NCBI GenBank assembly: GCA_002424815.1
Contig: DILB01000018.1
Location: forward strand, 4,783-68,782
DNA: 64,000 nucleotides
Source: Caryophanales bacterium UBA5603
GTDB lineage: Bacteria; Bacillota_I; Bacilli_A; Izemoplasmatales; Hujiaoplasmataceae
Direction: 5' to 3'
The notes beneath the pieces were generated by a model, which did no database searches, was not told where the DNA came from, and saw only the letters and a program-made list of their open reading frames with translations. Each line of letters opens with the position of its first letter. Position 1 is the first letter of the stretch. Positions 35,689 through 43,462 of this stretch are shown here, piece after piece. The translations under genes and the position numbers were made by a program.

Positions 35689-36804
35689 ATGAACGATAAT
35701 AAAGACATAGTATATGAAATAGATAACATTATATATACACTTCATGATAACTTTTCAGCAACAGTAATTGGAAACACTTTATGCAGGGTGGTCGATCTAG
35801 ATATTCCAGGTAGAATCACATATAATCAGGTTGAATATATAGTTGAGGAAATCGGGCAACAAGCATTCAAACAATGCAAATATATTGATTATACAATACT
35901 GCCGTCTTCAATAAAAAAAGTCTTTTCCGAGGCTTTTATGGAATCGACTATCACTTATTTAGACTTTACTCAGATTGTGGAACTTCATAAAGTTCAAATA
36001 TTTGAGAAAATTTGCAGCGATTGCGTACGATTGAAGGGAGTCCGTTTGGCGGCCGGAATATTTGAACTTCCTGACCGCGGATTCTATAATTGTGTGAGAT
36101 TGGAAGAAATCAACACCCCCTCGGGATTGATAAAGATCAAATCCAACTGCTTTTATAACTGCAAAAATTTGAAGCATTTTGATTTTACAAATGACATTGC
36201 TGAAATCGATGATAAAGCATTTTATATGACAAGCATTAATTATTCGGAAATAGGATACCGGGTTGAAAAATTAGGAAGCGAGGTGTTTGGGGCAAACGAC
36301 AATCTCTCTACCTTGGTTATCTTTAATAAAAAAATAATTCCGCCAGCAGATTTTATTCCCAACACCCACCGAGTCACGGTTTATATTAAAGAGAAAAAGG
36401 AATCCGACAGAGCAAAACAAATCATGGCACAATTATCCAATAACCATTTTTATGTGGTCGACGATTTTAATTTGCTAGAAAAACGCGGAATTAAATTCTT
36501 GTCGTTTGAACTGGACGTTGCCCGTGCCGTGGGATATAACGAGTCAAACCTGGATCCAAACACAAAAATAGTTGAGACTATTGGAGGCAGTCCGGTGACA
36601 GATTTTCAATCGGGTTTTCTTAAATACTCTCAAAAAATCACTTCTTGCACCTTTCCTAAATCCATCAAACGTATTAAAGGCCGGTGTTTTGAGGGGTGTA
36701 AAAATCTTAAACAAATAACCTTCCGACACGATATTTCTCAACAAGAAGCCAATTGGGTAGTTTCCGAAGAAAATGTGGAAATTGTCATTGCGGCACATGA
36801 GTAA
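35689..36804 (+). CDS. BspA-type leucine-rich repeat protein, cytoplasmic
   Basis: 371 residues of irregular LRR_5/BspA-like repeats. Units such as IGQQAFKQCKYIDYTILPSS, IKSNCFYNCKNLKHFDF and IKGRCFEGCKNLKQITF recur about every 23 residues, interrupted by a different segment around 215-270. Family members are usually secreted surface proteins, but this one has no signal peptide or anchor, so it probably works inside the cell as a recognition scaffold. TGAGGAGG precedes the ATG. It lies between the first unknown protein and the FtsK-like gene, overlapping the latter's upstream region. Confidence 0.75.
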   Translation: MNDNKDIVYEIDNIIYTLHDNFSATVIGNTLCRVVDLDIPGRITYNQVEYIVEEIGQQAFKQCKYIDYTILPSSIKKVFSEAFMESTITYLDFTQIVELHKVQIFEKICSDCVRLKGVRLAAGIFELPDRGFYNCVRLEEINTPSGLIKIKSNCFYNCKNLKHFDFTNDIAEIDDKAFYMTSINYSEIGYRVEKLGSEVFGANDNLSTLVIFNKKIIPPADFIPNTHRVTVYIKEKKESDRAKQIMAQLSNNHFYVVDDFNLLEKRGIKFLSFELDVARAVGYNESNLDPNTKIVETIGGSPVTDFQSGFLKYSQKITSCTFPKSIKRIKGRCFEGCKNLKQITFRHDISQQEANWVVSEENVEIVIAAHE

Positions 36805-36820
36805 AGGAGATTGTCATAAA

Positions 36821-37558
36821 TTGGAAAAACCAACCATTCGATTATTTGAAAATAGTCTTCAAGGGACTTTGGAGTATTCTTTGGTTCATGGGATGAATAT
36901 CCTTGTAGGTTCAGACCGCCAAACGATTTTAGACCAAATCATTTATAATCTGGTGTATGACATTTTTTCAAAACATCCTGAAAAGATGATTAATTTTGAC
37001 ATCTGTTCAGGGAAATTCCAATATTCAGATGAGATAAAAGCATTATACCTTCGAAAACGAAAAGTCGTATCATCCGCAGACAGAATGATTCGCCTGCTCA
37101 AACGGATGAAGAAATTATGTTATCGAAGACACCAAAAGTTTAAAGTGAGATGTGTGCGGACCATTGTAGAGAATAACCAGAAGATGAAAACCGAAGAAAA
37201 TATAAAAAAAGTCATGCCCTACAAATTATTAATAATCGATACTTCGATTTTCATAAATGCAAAATCAAAAACCTGCATCGACAGTCTGTTGACGTGGATT
37301 ACGCACCGTTCTCGATCGGTCGGCGTGAATGTAATTATCCTTACCACAAAACCGGCATCATGTTCTTTGGATATTCAAGACTATTTTCTTCCGAATAGAG
37401 TTTCATTTAGACTAGCTAATCAGGAAGATTCCACGGCTATCTTTGGGGATGAAAGAGCCAGTTCAATTCCTGACGGCGGATGGTGTGTGGAGTCGATGGG
37501 ATATTCCAGGATAAACATTAACCAAAAGGGAGATGACAAAATTGAGAATTGTTATTGA
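36821..37558 (+). CDS. FtsK/SpoIIIE-like ATPase with lost Walker motifs
   Basis: 245 residues following the FtsK motor core in order: a strand into GMNILVGSDRQT (24-35) where FtsK has its Walker A, a helix then INFDI where FtsK has the IDPK strand, LLIIDTSIF where Walker B has DE, and HRSRSVGVNVIILTTKPAS followed by RVSFRLANQEDSTAIFG, very like FtsK's GRA...ATQRPS...R(I/V)AF(R/Q)V. The Walker A Gly-Lys-Ser/Thr and the Walker B Glu are absent, so ATP hydrolysis is unlikely. TTG at 36821 has GGAG eleven bases upstream; ATG 36797 lacks a site. The family link is firm, the role unknown. Confidence 0.68.
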   Translation: MEKPTIRLFENSLQGTLEYSLVHGMNILVGSDRQTILDQIIYNLVYDIFSKHPEKMINFDICSGKFQYSDEIKALYLRKRKVVSSADRMIRLLKRMKKLCYRRHQKFKVRCVRTIVENNQKMKTEENIKKVMPYKLLIIDTSIFINAKSKTCIDSLLTWITHRSRSVGVNVIILTTKPASCSLDIQDYFLPNRVSFRLANQEDSTAIFGDERASSIPDGGWCVESMGYSRININQKGDDKIENCY

Positions 37559-37982
37559 ACTCAACAAGGCGACAAGAGTTGAAATCGAGCCGTTTTCCAT
37601 TTTTGAAAGAGAATTTATCGAACCGATTTTTGATGGAAAAAAATTCAATTTTATAACGTATTCATTCTATTCTTTCTATAAAAAAGATGCTAAAAAGAGA
37701 AATCTTTCAGGGCCGGATTTGAGTGGCTTTTCTAGATTATTTCATAGATCATTTGACTTTAAACTTGATAGCGGAGATACCTATGTCTTGATTAGAACTG
37801 TAAGCGATGACCTCGTAGAAATTGAAGATGCGATAGAGTATCTACGGAAAAGATATAAAAACAATCATTTTTCAGTAATAATTCATGATATCTATTTGGA
37901 TAAAATAAACCCACTCGATGAGTATAGATTGGGGAAATTCTTGGATACTTCGATAGATAAAGCCATGATTCCCTATTCGTGA
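37542..37982 (+). CDS. Cassette B protein 2, unknown family (short paralogue)
   Basis: 146 residues, paralogous to the N-terminal third of the protein at 34798-35676: it opens MRIVIELNKATRVEIE and shares an FDGKKFNFITYSFYSF block. It lacks the long C-terminal extension of its paralogue. Start is taken as TTG at 37542 because AAGGGAG lies about eight bases upstream and this codon matches the paralogue's start; the ATG at 37533 abuts the site. It overlaps the FtsK-like gene by 17 bases, indicating coupled expression. No function is proposed. Confidence 0.62.
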   Translation: MRIVIELNKATRVEIEPFSIFEREFIEPIFDGKKFNFITYSFYSFYKKDAKKRNLSGPDLSGFSRLFHRSFDFKLDSGDTYVLIRTVSDDLVEIEDAIEYLRKRYKNNHFSVIIHDIYLDKINPLDEYRLGKFLDTSIDKAMIPYS

Positions 37983-37984
37983 TT

Positions 37985-38959
37985 ATGGAGATAGAACCAA
38001 AACATGAACCACTAATTGAGGTTAAAATGAAATCATATGAAGAAATTCAGTTGTTAAAAGATTTGTTATTTCGGTTAAACAAAGAGAAAGATAGAGTGTC
38101 ACTTAGAAAAGTAGGGAGTAATTCAAATTTAATGAATGATCACTGCATTATTTCTGAAGCCTTTTTACTTTCGGCAGTTAAACTAGGGCTATCTGAAGCA
38201 TCCACAGATTTAGGGGTTCTTTATAACCATTATTTTGAAATACCTAAGTTTAGTAAAGGATTTAACCATTACCTTAAAGCAGCAAAATCAGGCGATGCCA
38301 GAGCCATCCGATTATATTTGCGCGATTCGAGATGGTTTAATTTTAAGCGAGGGATAAATGAAATTATCAAACTGGGCTTACAATATGATGTCTCAGACGC
38401 AATTATGGCACATGCAAGGCAGCTTCTTAAAGCGGGTAAAATTGTAGAATCTATTGCTATTTTTGAAACCGCTAAGCACCGAGATCCAAACGCTTTAATC
38501 GAAATCGCCTTTTTGTATAATGAGTTTCTTCAAAAGGGAGATACTGCATTAACCAAATTAAAAGAATTCGGAAAATATTGGTATAAAAAATTTTTAATAG
38601 CTAATCCTAACTTAGGGGATAATGATTGGTTCTACTTATATAATTTGAGCGACCACACCATCGCGGAAAGAGGCTATAAATCTTTATCTGGTTTGATCAA
38701 GAAATCCGCCGATGTGGGGGACATTGAATCTTCCTTTGTTTATGCTTTATTTTTATTCACAGGAATTTGTATGTCTTCACCAAACGAAACTGAATCTAAA
38801 TTATATCTGAATCAAGCAATAGCTGGAGGGATACCAAATGCAAAAAAGATAAAAAAGGCGTTTGATGATGCCAATTATGAAGTATGGATCGAGGATCTGT
38901 CCGACGAGGAGACGGATGAATATCCCCAAGCGGACACAGAAAGAAAACAAATGGAGTAA
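37985..38959 (+). CDS. Sel1/TPR-like repeat protein
   Basis: 324 residues of paired helices with Sel1-like character: LGLSEASTDLGVLYNHYF, FNHYLKAAKSGDARAIRLY, and the late IKKSADVGDIESSFVYALFLF followed by a repeat ending AIAGGIPNAKKIKKAF. Such arrays are protein-binding scaffolds. The C-terminal tail is acidic. There is no signal peptide. The start may be ATG 37985, three bases past the upstream stop, or ATG 38027, which has GAGG five bases before it. It is last in the cassette B operon and probably bridges its partners. Confidence 0.7.
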   Translation: MEIEPKHEPLIEVKMKSYEEIQLLKDLLFRLNKEKDRVSLRKVGSNSNLMNDHCIISEAFLLSAVKLGLSEASTDLGVLYNHYFEIPKFSKGFNHYLKAAKSGDARAIRLYLRDSRWFNFKRGINEIIKLGLQYDVSDAIMAHARQLLKAGKIVESIAIFETAKHRDPNALIEIAFLYNEFLQKGDTALTKLKEFGKYWYKKFLIANPNLGDNDWFYLYNLSDHTIAERGYKSLSGLIKKSADVGDIESSFVYALFLFTGICMSSPNETESKLYLNQAIAGGIPNAKKIKKAFDDANYEVWIEDLSDEETDEYPQADTERKQME

Positions 38960-38967
38960 ATTGCATG

Positions 38968-38988
38968 ATTGACAATATACTGTTGTCA
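38968..38988. promoter_or_regulatory. Small palindrome, possible operator
   Basis: TTGACAA and TTGTCAA separated by seven bases, in the 140-base gap before the 39104 gene. No T run follows, so it is not a terminator. Confidence 0.35.
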
Positions 38989-39103
38989 ACAGAGGCTCTA
39001 TATGTAATTGAAAGAAAAGACTTCTCGGTTTGAGTATATTGGCCGGGAAACTAAAATAATAACAATAATATGACTATTATAGAAGAAAAAGGGGTATTTA
39101 ATT

Positions 39104-39700
39104 ATGAAAGAACTAGAAAAAATTACCATCAATGATTTGGATTCAGTCGAGAAAGAAATTACGGCATCTAAAGTCTATTCGGAAGATATTGTTTGTGCTC
39201 GCGAACTAGTACTAAGGTTTCCAAAACACGGAAATGATGTGATTGAAACCATGTCAAAAATCGCTGTAATTGATGCCTTGAATAACACACAGACTTTTAG
39301 AAACAAAAGCGTTGTCTCTTTGAGGAAGCTAGCGTTCTTGATAAATGAAATAAAGGACATAGATGGAAGATTAGAAGCTGGTGATCCCTCACTAGTCTCA
39401 GAAATAGCAGAGATATACCCAGGAAGAAAATTATACTCTTTTGCATCAAAATACTGTGCTATTCATAATCAAGAATTTTATATAAAAGACTCATATGCTA
39501 AATATGACAAAGTAGTAGTGAATAACCTTCCCCGATTTATCAAAACTACCAAAAAATCATATATTCATAAATATGATGTTTATATAAAAAAGATAGATGA
39601 TGTAATAACTAATAATGGATTATGTGGTATTCCTTTAATCAGGAAGAAGGTTGATCAGTATATCTGGTGGAAATATAGAAAGGAAAAAACCACAACTTAA
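39104..39700 (+). CDS. Hypothetical protein, OGG-like family resemblance
   Basis: 198 residues. The central segment LYSFASKYCAIHN followed by IKDSYAKY resembles a block (FASKY...H...YD) seen in a family related to 8-oxoguanine DNA glycosylases that occurs in accessory regions. The surrounding sequence is helical and basic towards the C-terminus, which would suit nucleic acid contact. No signal or membrane segment. A purine-rich AAAAAGGGG lies about ten bases before the ATG. It is last in cassette B, 143 bases after the Sel1-like gene, so it may be a separate unit. The assignment is tentative. Confidence 0.5.
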   Translation: MKELEKITINDLDSVEKEITASKVYSEDIVCARELVLRFPKHGNDVIETMSKIAVIDALNNTQTFRNKSVVSLRKLAFLINEIKDIDGRLEAGDPSLVSEIAEIYPGRKLYSFASKYCAIHNQEFYIKDSYAKYDKVVVNNLPRFIKTTKKSYIHKYDVYIKKIDDVITNNGLCGIPLIRKKVDQYIWWKYRKEKTTT

Positions 39701-39776
39701 TAATCTTCTATTTTATTTTGTAAACAATATGCTAGAGAAATATCAAAAAAATTCCTACTTAAGAAATGCATGAAAC

Positions 39777-39861
39777 GACTGAAAATCCATGTGTCGCCGG
39801 TTCAATTCCGGCCTGAGCCACCATACGGTACGTAATCTAGCCCTTTTAAGGGCTTTTTTTA
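39777..39861 (+). repeat. tRNA-Phe 3'-end repeat R2 (att-like) with terminator
   Basis: Copy of the tRNA-Phe 3' half from the anticodon loop to CCA (39823) with a single C-to-T change in the T loop, followed by ACGGTACGTAAT and the AGCCCTT / AAGGGCT terminator. Nearly identical to R1, including TGAAACGA at its left edge. Confidence 0.93.
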
Positions 39862-39871
39862 TATTCATATA

Positions 39872-39900
39872 TTGACAAAAAAACTTGTATAAACTATAAT
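39872..39900 (+). promoter_or_regulatory. Cassette C promoter
   Basis: TTGACA at 39872-39877, 17-base spacer, TATAAT at 39895-39900, starting ten bases beyond the R2 terminator. Confidence 0.85.
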
Positions 39901-39929
39901 AAAAGCATAAATGTCAAGGATGTGATTTT

Positions 39930-40520
39930 ATGTCGAGAGAAAAATTAAAGCAACTTATCGATAAAAGTGATGGCTACATTACTACAAAAGAGGCGAAGTC
40001 TTATGGAATTCATAGAGAATATCTATCTCTATTTGTAAAAGAGGATAGTCTCATTCGTGTTTCAAATGGAATCTATCAAAAACCTAATACTTGGGATGAT
40101 TTTTTATTTGAATTTCAGAAGAAGAAAAAGAGACTAATTTATTCACACGACACAGCTCTCTTTTTGCATGGGCTTTCTGACAGAGAACCAATCAAATATT
40201 CGGTAACACTTCCCACCGGATATAACACAAGTCAAATCAATAACGACAAAATAGTTGCATATACCATAAAAAAGGGTTTGTTTGATTTAGGTGGCACAAA
40301 AATTAATACAATATATGGAAACGAGATTGTTGTTTACGATGTAGAAAGAACCATTTGTGATGTGATTAGATCTAGAAACAAACTTGATAATAATCTAGTC
40401 AATGAATCAATAAAAAAATACGTTAAATCTCAAAATAAGGATTTGATTAAATTAATGCAATATGCTAATTCTTTAGGAATTCAGAATGTTGTTAAAAAGT
40501 ACATGGAGATTTTGCTATGA
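39930..40520 (+). CDS. abiEi: AbiEi antitoxin (type IV toxin-antitoxin)
   Basis: 196 residues. The N-terminal winged-helix region (DGYITTKEAKSYGIHREYLS) matches the AbiEi antitoxin DNA-binding domain, which represses the operon. The following LIRVSNGIYQKP and YSHDTALFLHGLSDR blocks are the usual AbiEi core. Family members counter the AbiEii nucleotidyltransferase and take part in abortive phage resistance. It overlaps the toxin gene by four bases (ATGA). The promoter is directly upstream, well placed for autorepression. Confidence 0.9.
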   Translation: MSREKLKQLIDKSDGYITTKEAKSYGIHREYLSLFVKEDSLIRVSNGIYQKPNTWDDFLFEFQKKKKRLIYSHDTALFLHGLSDREPIKYSVTLPTGYNTSQINNDKIVAYTIKKGLFDLGGTKINTIYGNEIVVYDVERTICDVIRSRNKLDNNLVNESIKKYVKSQNKDLIKLMQYANSLGIQNVVKKYMEILL

Positions 40521-41365
40521 ATTCAAGCGAACAATTAAAAGCACTTATTCGGAATAAATCGAAGACTTTAAATCTAAATGCCAATATTATATTAAGAAGT
40601 ATTATCTTTGAATTCTTTCTAGAGAAACTTTCGCTTTCAAATTATTCAGACAGATTTATCATCAAAGGTGGTTTTCTGGTTTCGACAATGACTCAAATTA
40701 ACTTGAGATCAACCATGGATTTAGATATTACTTTGAAATCAATTAGTTTAAGTAAAAGTGAACTTGAAATTGTTATAAAAGACATAATATCGATTCCAAC
40801 AAATGAGTCATTAATCATGAACTTAGTTTCTATAGAAGAAATACGAGATACTGCAGAATATCCAGGTTTTCGAGTATCGTTACAAGTAAAATTTGATAAT
40901 ATAACTGAACTTATGAAGATTGACTTTACAATAGGTGATATATTGACTCCTAATGAAGTAAATTTCAACTATAAAACGATGTTTGAAAACAAAATATTAT
41001 ATTTAAAATCATATAACATTGAAACATTATTAGCTGAAAAGCTTGAAACCATATTTTCAAGGGGAATATTAAATACTCGTATGAGAGATTACTATGATGT
41101 GTTTATTCTTTTTCATTTAAAGGATAGTGAAATTGATTTCAATCTTCTTAAACAAGCTTTTGAAAACACATCAAAATCGAGAAACACTTACAATCAAATA
41201 AGCGATAACATAAAAAGCGTGTTAGATAGCATTAATAACGATCAAAACTTAGAAACAATGTGGAAAATTTATCAACAAAAATATCCTTTTGCTAAAGATA
41301 TCGAATGGGATAATATACTGAATAACCTGACGAGAATAACAAATCTGTTAGTTTTTAAAATTTAA
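40517..41365 (+). CDS. abiEii: AbiEii toxin, nucleotidyltransferase
   Basis: 282 residues. The nucleotidyltransferase motif is visible as IKGGFLVS (GG at 51-52) and RSTMDLDIT (aspartates 68 and 70), the pattern of AbiEii and related MenT toxins that add nucleotides to tRNA or other targets. A later acidic residue in the MKIDFTIGD strand would complete the metal site. The C-terminal half carries LLAEKLETIFSRG and RDYYDVFIL, typical of the family. The toxin start lies inside the antitoxin stop, the standard arrangement. The active-site residues are intact, so activity is likely. Confidence 0.9.
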   Translation: MNSSEQLKALIRNKSKTLNLNANIILRSIIFEFFLEKLSLSNYSDRFIIKGGFLVSTMTQINLRSTMDLDITLKSISLSKSELEIVIKDIISIPTNESLIMNLVSIEEIRDTAEYPGFRVSLQVKFDNITELMKIDFTIGDILTPNEVNFNYKTMFENKILYLKSYNIETLLAEKLETIFSRGILNTRMRDYYDVFILFHLKDSEIDFNLLKQAFENTSKSRNTYNQISDNIKSVLDSINNDQNLETMWKIYQQKYPFAKDIEWDNILNNLTRITNLLVFKI

Positions 41366-41530
41366 CATCCTAGAATAGATAAAATAAGACAATATTTTAT
41401 TTCAATATTTTTTTAATTTCCCGAAAATCGCAAACTAACCTATTTTCATTACAAGTTTATTTTTGATTAGTAGAGCGCTATTCTATTAGCGAAAATCATA
41501 GAAAACACCAAAAGATGAATGGATGGTCAT

Positions 41531-41986
41531 ATGGATATTATTCTAAGAAAAAGTATTAGAAGAATTATAGTATTAGAGCTGTTTTTTTTATCATTTGCCA
41601 TGTGTATTATTGTACTAGCAATAATATCTTCATATCAATTGTTAATTTTTTCAGATATAAGATTTCCAGATATCTATTATGAATTTGAAGGAATGTATTT
41701 ATTGTTTCTTTTGCTGTGTATAATGTTTTTAAACGAAATAGTTATCTTAATACATTTATTGGGTTTCATCAAATGGCGAAAGAATCTGTCTTGGATTAAA
41801 TCGATTTTGATTATAGTTGTGATTCATGTTGTTGTGGGCGTATTGACTTTCTTATCGATTAAATATACTATAGCAGGATCAAATTCAATGGAAATCTCTA
41901 ATGTATTTTATGTTTTTGTTTCATTATTCCTTATCGAATGTGTAATTATTGGATTCCTTTCTTATAGATTACATAAAACAAAATAA
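41531..41986 (+). CDS. Four-segment membrane protein, unknown
   Basis: 151 residues with about four hydrophobic segments (roughly 13-37, 53-75, 85-107, 120-142) separated by short charged loops. No family recognised. Start is taken as ATG 41531, with GGATGG just upstream; an in-frame ATG at 41519 is possible. It lies 165 bases after AbiEii in cassette C and is followed by repeat R3. It may be cassette cargo unrelated to the toxin-antitoxin pair. Confidence 0.6.
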   Translation: MDIILRKSIRRIIVLELFFLSFAMCIIVLAIISSYQLLIFSDIRFPDIYYEFEGMYLLFLLLCIMFLNEIVILIHLLGFIKWRKNLSWIKSILIIVVIHVVVGVLTFLSIKYTIAGSNSMEISNVFYVFVSLFLIECVIIGFLSYRLHKTK

Positions 41987-42072
41987 TAATCGTGACTCTC
42001 TTTAAATTATAGTAGTTTGAATTTATCTTACATAGCAATATAATATTATATATCGCCAGTTGTGCATGTAAA

Positions 42073-42158
42073 GACTGAAAATCCATGTGTCGCCGGTTCA
42101 ATTCCGGCTCGAGCCACCATACGGTACGTAATCTAGCCCTTTCAAGGGCTTTTTTTAT
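42073..42158 (+). repeat. tRNA-Phe 3'-end repeat R3 (att-like) with terminator
   Basis: As R1 and R2 but with CTCGAGCC in place of CCTGAGCC near the acceptor end and a C in the terminator loop (AGCCCTT TC AAGGGCT). CCA ends at 42119. The ACGGTACGTAAT flank is shared with R1 and R2. Confidence 0.92.
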
Positions 42159-42218
42159 TGCAATAAACGACCTGTGAAAATAATCAATTTTTTATTGGTG
42201 GGATTATCTGATTGTAAA

Positions 42219-42247
42219 TTTACTTGTTTTTCTCCATATGATATACT
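42219..42247 (+). promoter_or_regulatory. Cassette D promoter
   Basis: TTTACT at 42219-42224, 17-base spacer, TATACT at 42242-42247; the leader to the first gene is about 90 nt. Confidence 0.6.
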
Positions 42248-42342
42248 GATGACAGTAAAATCATAGCTGACGTTTGAGACGTATCTCTCATTTCGAGTTA
42301 TTTTGACTAGATATCGATGTGTCCATTGGATGAGGTGAAACA

Positions 42343-43461
42343 ATGAAAAAAACATACATTAGAAAACTTTTTATAAGCAGAAAAGTTTATGAACTTGGAA
42401 AAACAGATGACCTGTTTGTCAAAGCCATGCGAGAAAACGCTATTCATCATTATGAACATTGTCAGGATTACCAGCGTATTTTAGACCATGCGCAGTATAA
42501 TCCATATAAAATTGAAACAATGGAAGATGTCGTCAAACTTCCATTTTTACCGACACTATATTTCAAACATCACGAACTATATTCGAAGCCATTATGGAAA
42601 CTTCCGATGAAAGCCACCTCTTCAGGGACCTCCACTGGGTTTAGAAGTAGAATCGCCATGAGTTTCGACGATTTATGGCGGGGATGGCAAATGGTTCGGA
42701 GGATATTTTCGTACCACAAGCTTTGGTCCTTAAAGCCCGTTATTTACTTGATTTTTGGTTATCAACCAACCAAACATTCCGAAGCGGGTATTATGAAAAC
42801 GGCGCACGCATTCACGTTTATTGCTCCTGCCAAAAAGAGAATCTACGCAATCAAATGGACAAACAATGGATATCAGATCGATTTGGAATCGATGAAACAA
42901 GCCATGATCAAAGCATCCAAAGGAAGAACCCCGATAAGGACCATTGGGTTTCCGGCTTATACCTATTTTTTGCTTAAAGAAATGGCAGCTGAAGGAATCC
43001 ACCTCTCGATGCCGAAAGGTTCGAAAATCACCATGGGAGGTGGGTGGAAACAGTTTTACGCCGAAAGAGTCGACAAACAGGAATTCTATCGACTTGTCAA
43101 AGAGGTTCTTGGAATTGAGGATACCGATTGTGTAGAGTTTTTTGGGGCTGTCGAACATCCAATTCTTTATACCGATTGCAGGGAACACCACTTTCATATA
43201 CCCGTCTATTCAAGAGTTTTTATCAGAAATCCCGACACGTTCCAACCCGTTGAAAACGGTCAATTGGGGTTGATAAACCTTATCACGCCAATGGTTGAGG
43301 GGACGCCTTTATTATCAATTATGACTGACGATCTCGGTATCCTTCATAATCATTGTGGATGTGGAGTAAGCACTCCGTGGCTTGAAATCATCGGCCGAGT
43401 TGGCATCAAGGATATCACAACGTGCGCCCAAGGGGCGGAAACTATGTTAAAGGAGTCTTAA
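42343..43461 (+). CDS. LuxE-like acyl-protein synthetase
   Basis: 372 residues, length and motifs of the LuxE family of adenylate-forming enzymes. The TSSGTSTGFRS stretch (about residue 93) is the AMP-binding loop, and later blocks include EFFGAVEHPILY and LLSIMTDDLG. In luminous bacteria LuxE activates fatty acids and hands the acyl group to LuxC for reduction to aldehyde. The partner reductase gene follows after one base. GAGGTG precedes the ATG. No luciferase (luxAB) or thioesterase gene is nearby, so the product is not for light. The role of the acyl chemistry here is unknown. Confidence 0.87.
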   Translation: MKKTYIRKLFISRKVYELGKTDDLFVKAMRENAIHHYEHCQDYQRILDHAQYNPYKIETMEDVVKLPFLPTLYFKHHELYSKPLWKLPMKATSSGTSTGFRSRIAMSFDDLWRGWQMVRRIFSYHKLWSLKPVIYLIFGYQPTKHSEAGIMKTAHAFTFIAPAKKRIYAIKWTNNGYQIDLESMKQAMIKASKGRTPIRTIGFPAYTYFLLKEMAAEGIHLSMPKGSKITMGGGWKQFYAERVDKQEFYRLVKEVLGIEDTDCVEFFGAVEHPILYTDCREHHFHIPVYSRVFIRNPDTFQPVENGQLGLINLITPMVEGTPLLSIMTDDLGILHNHCGCGVSTPWLEIIGRVGIKDITTCAQGAETMLKES

Positions 43462-43462
43462 A

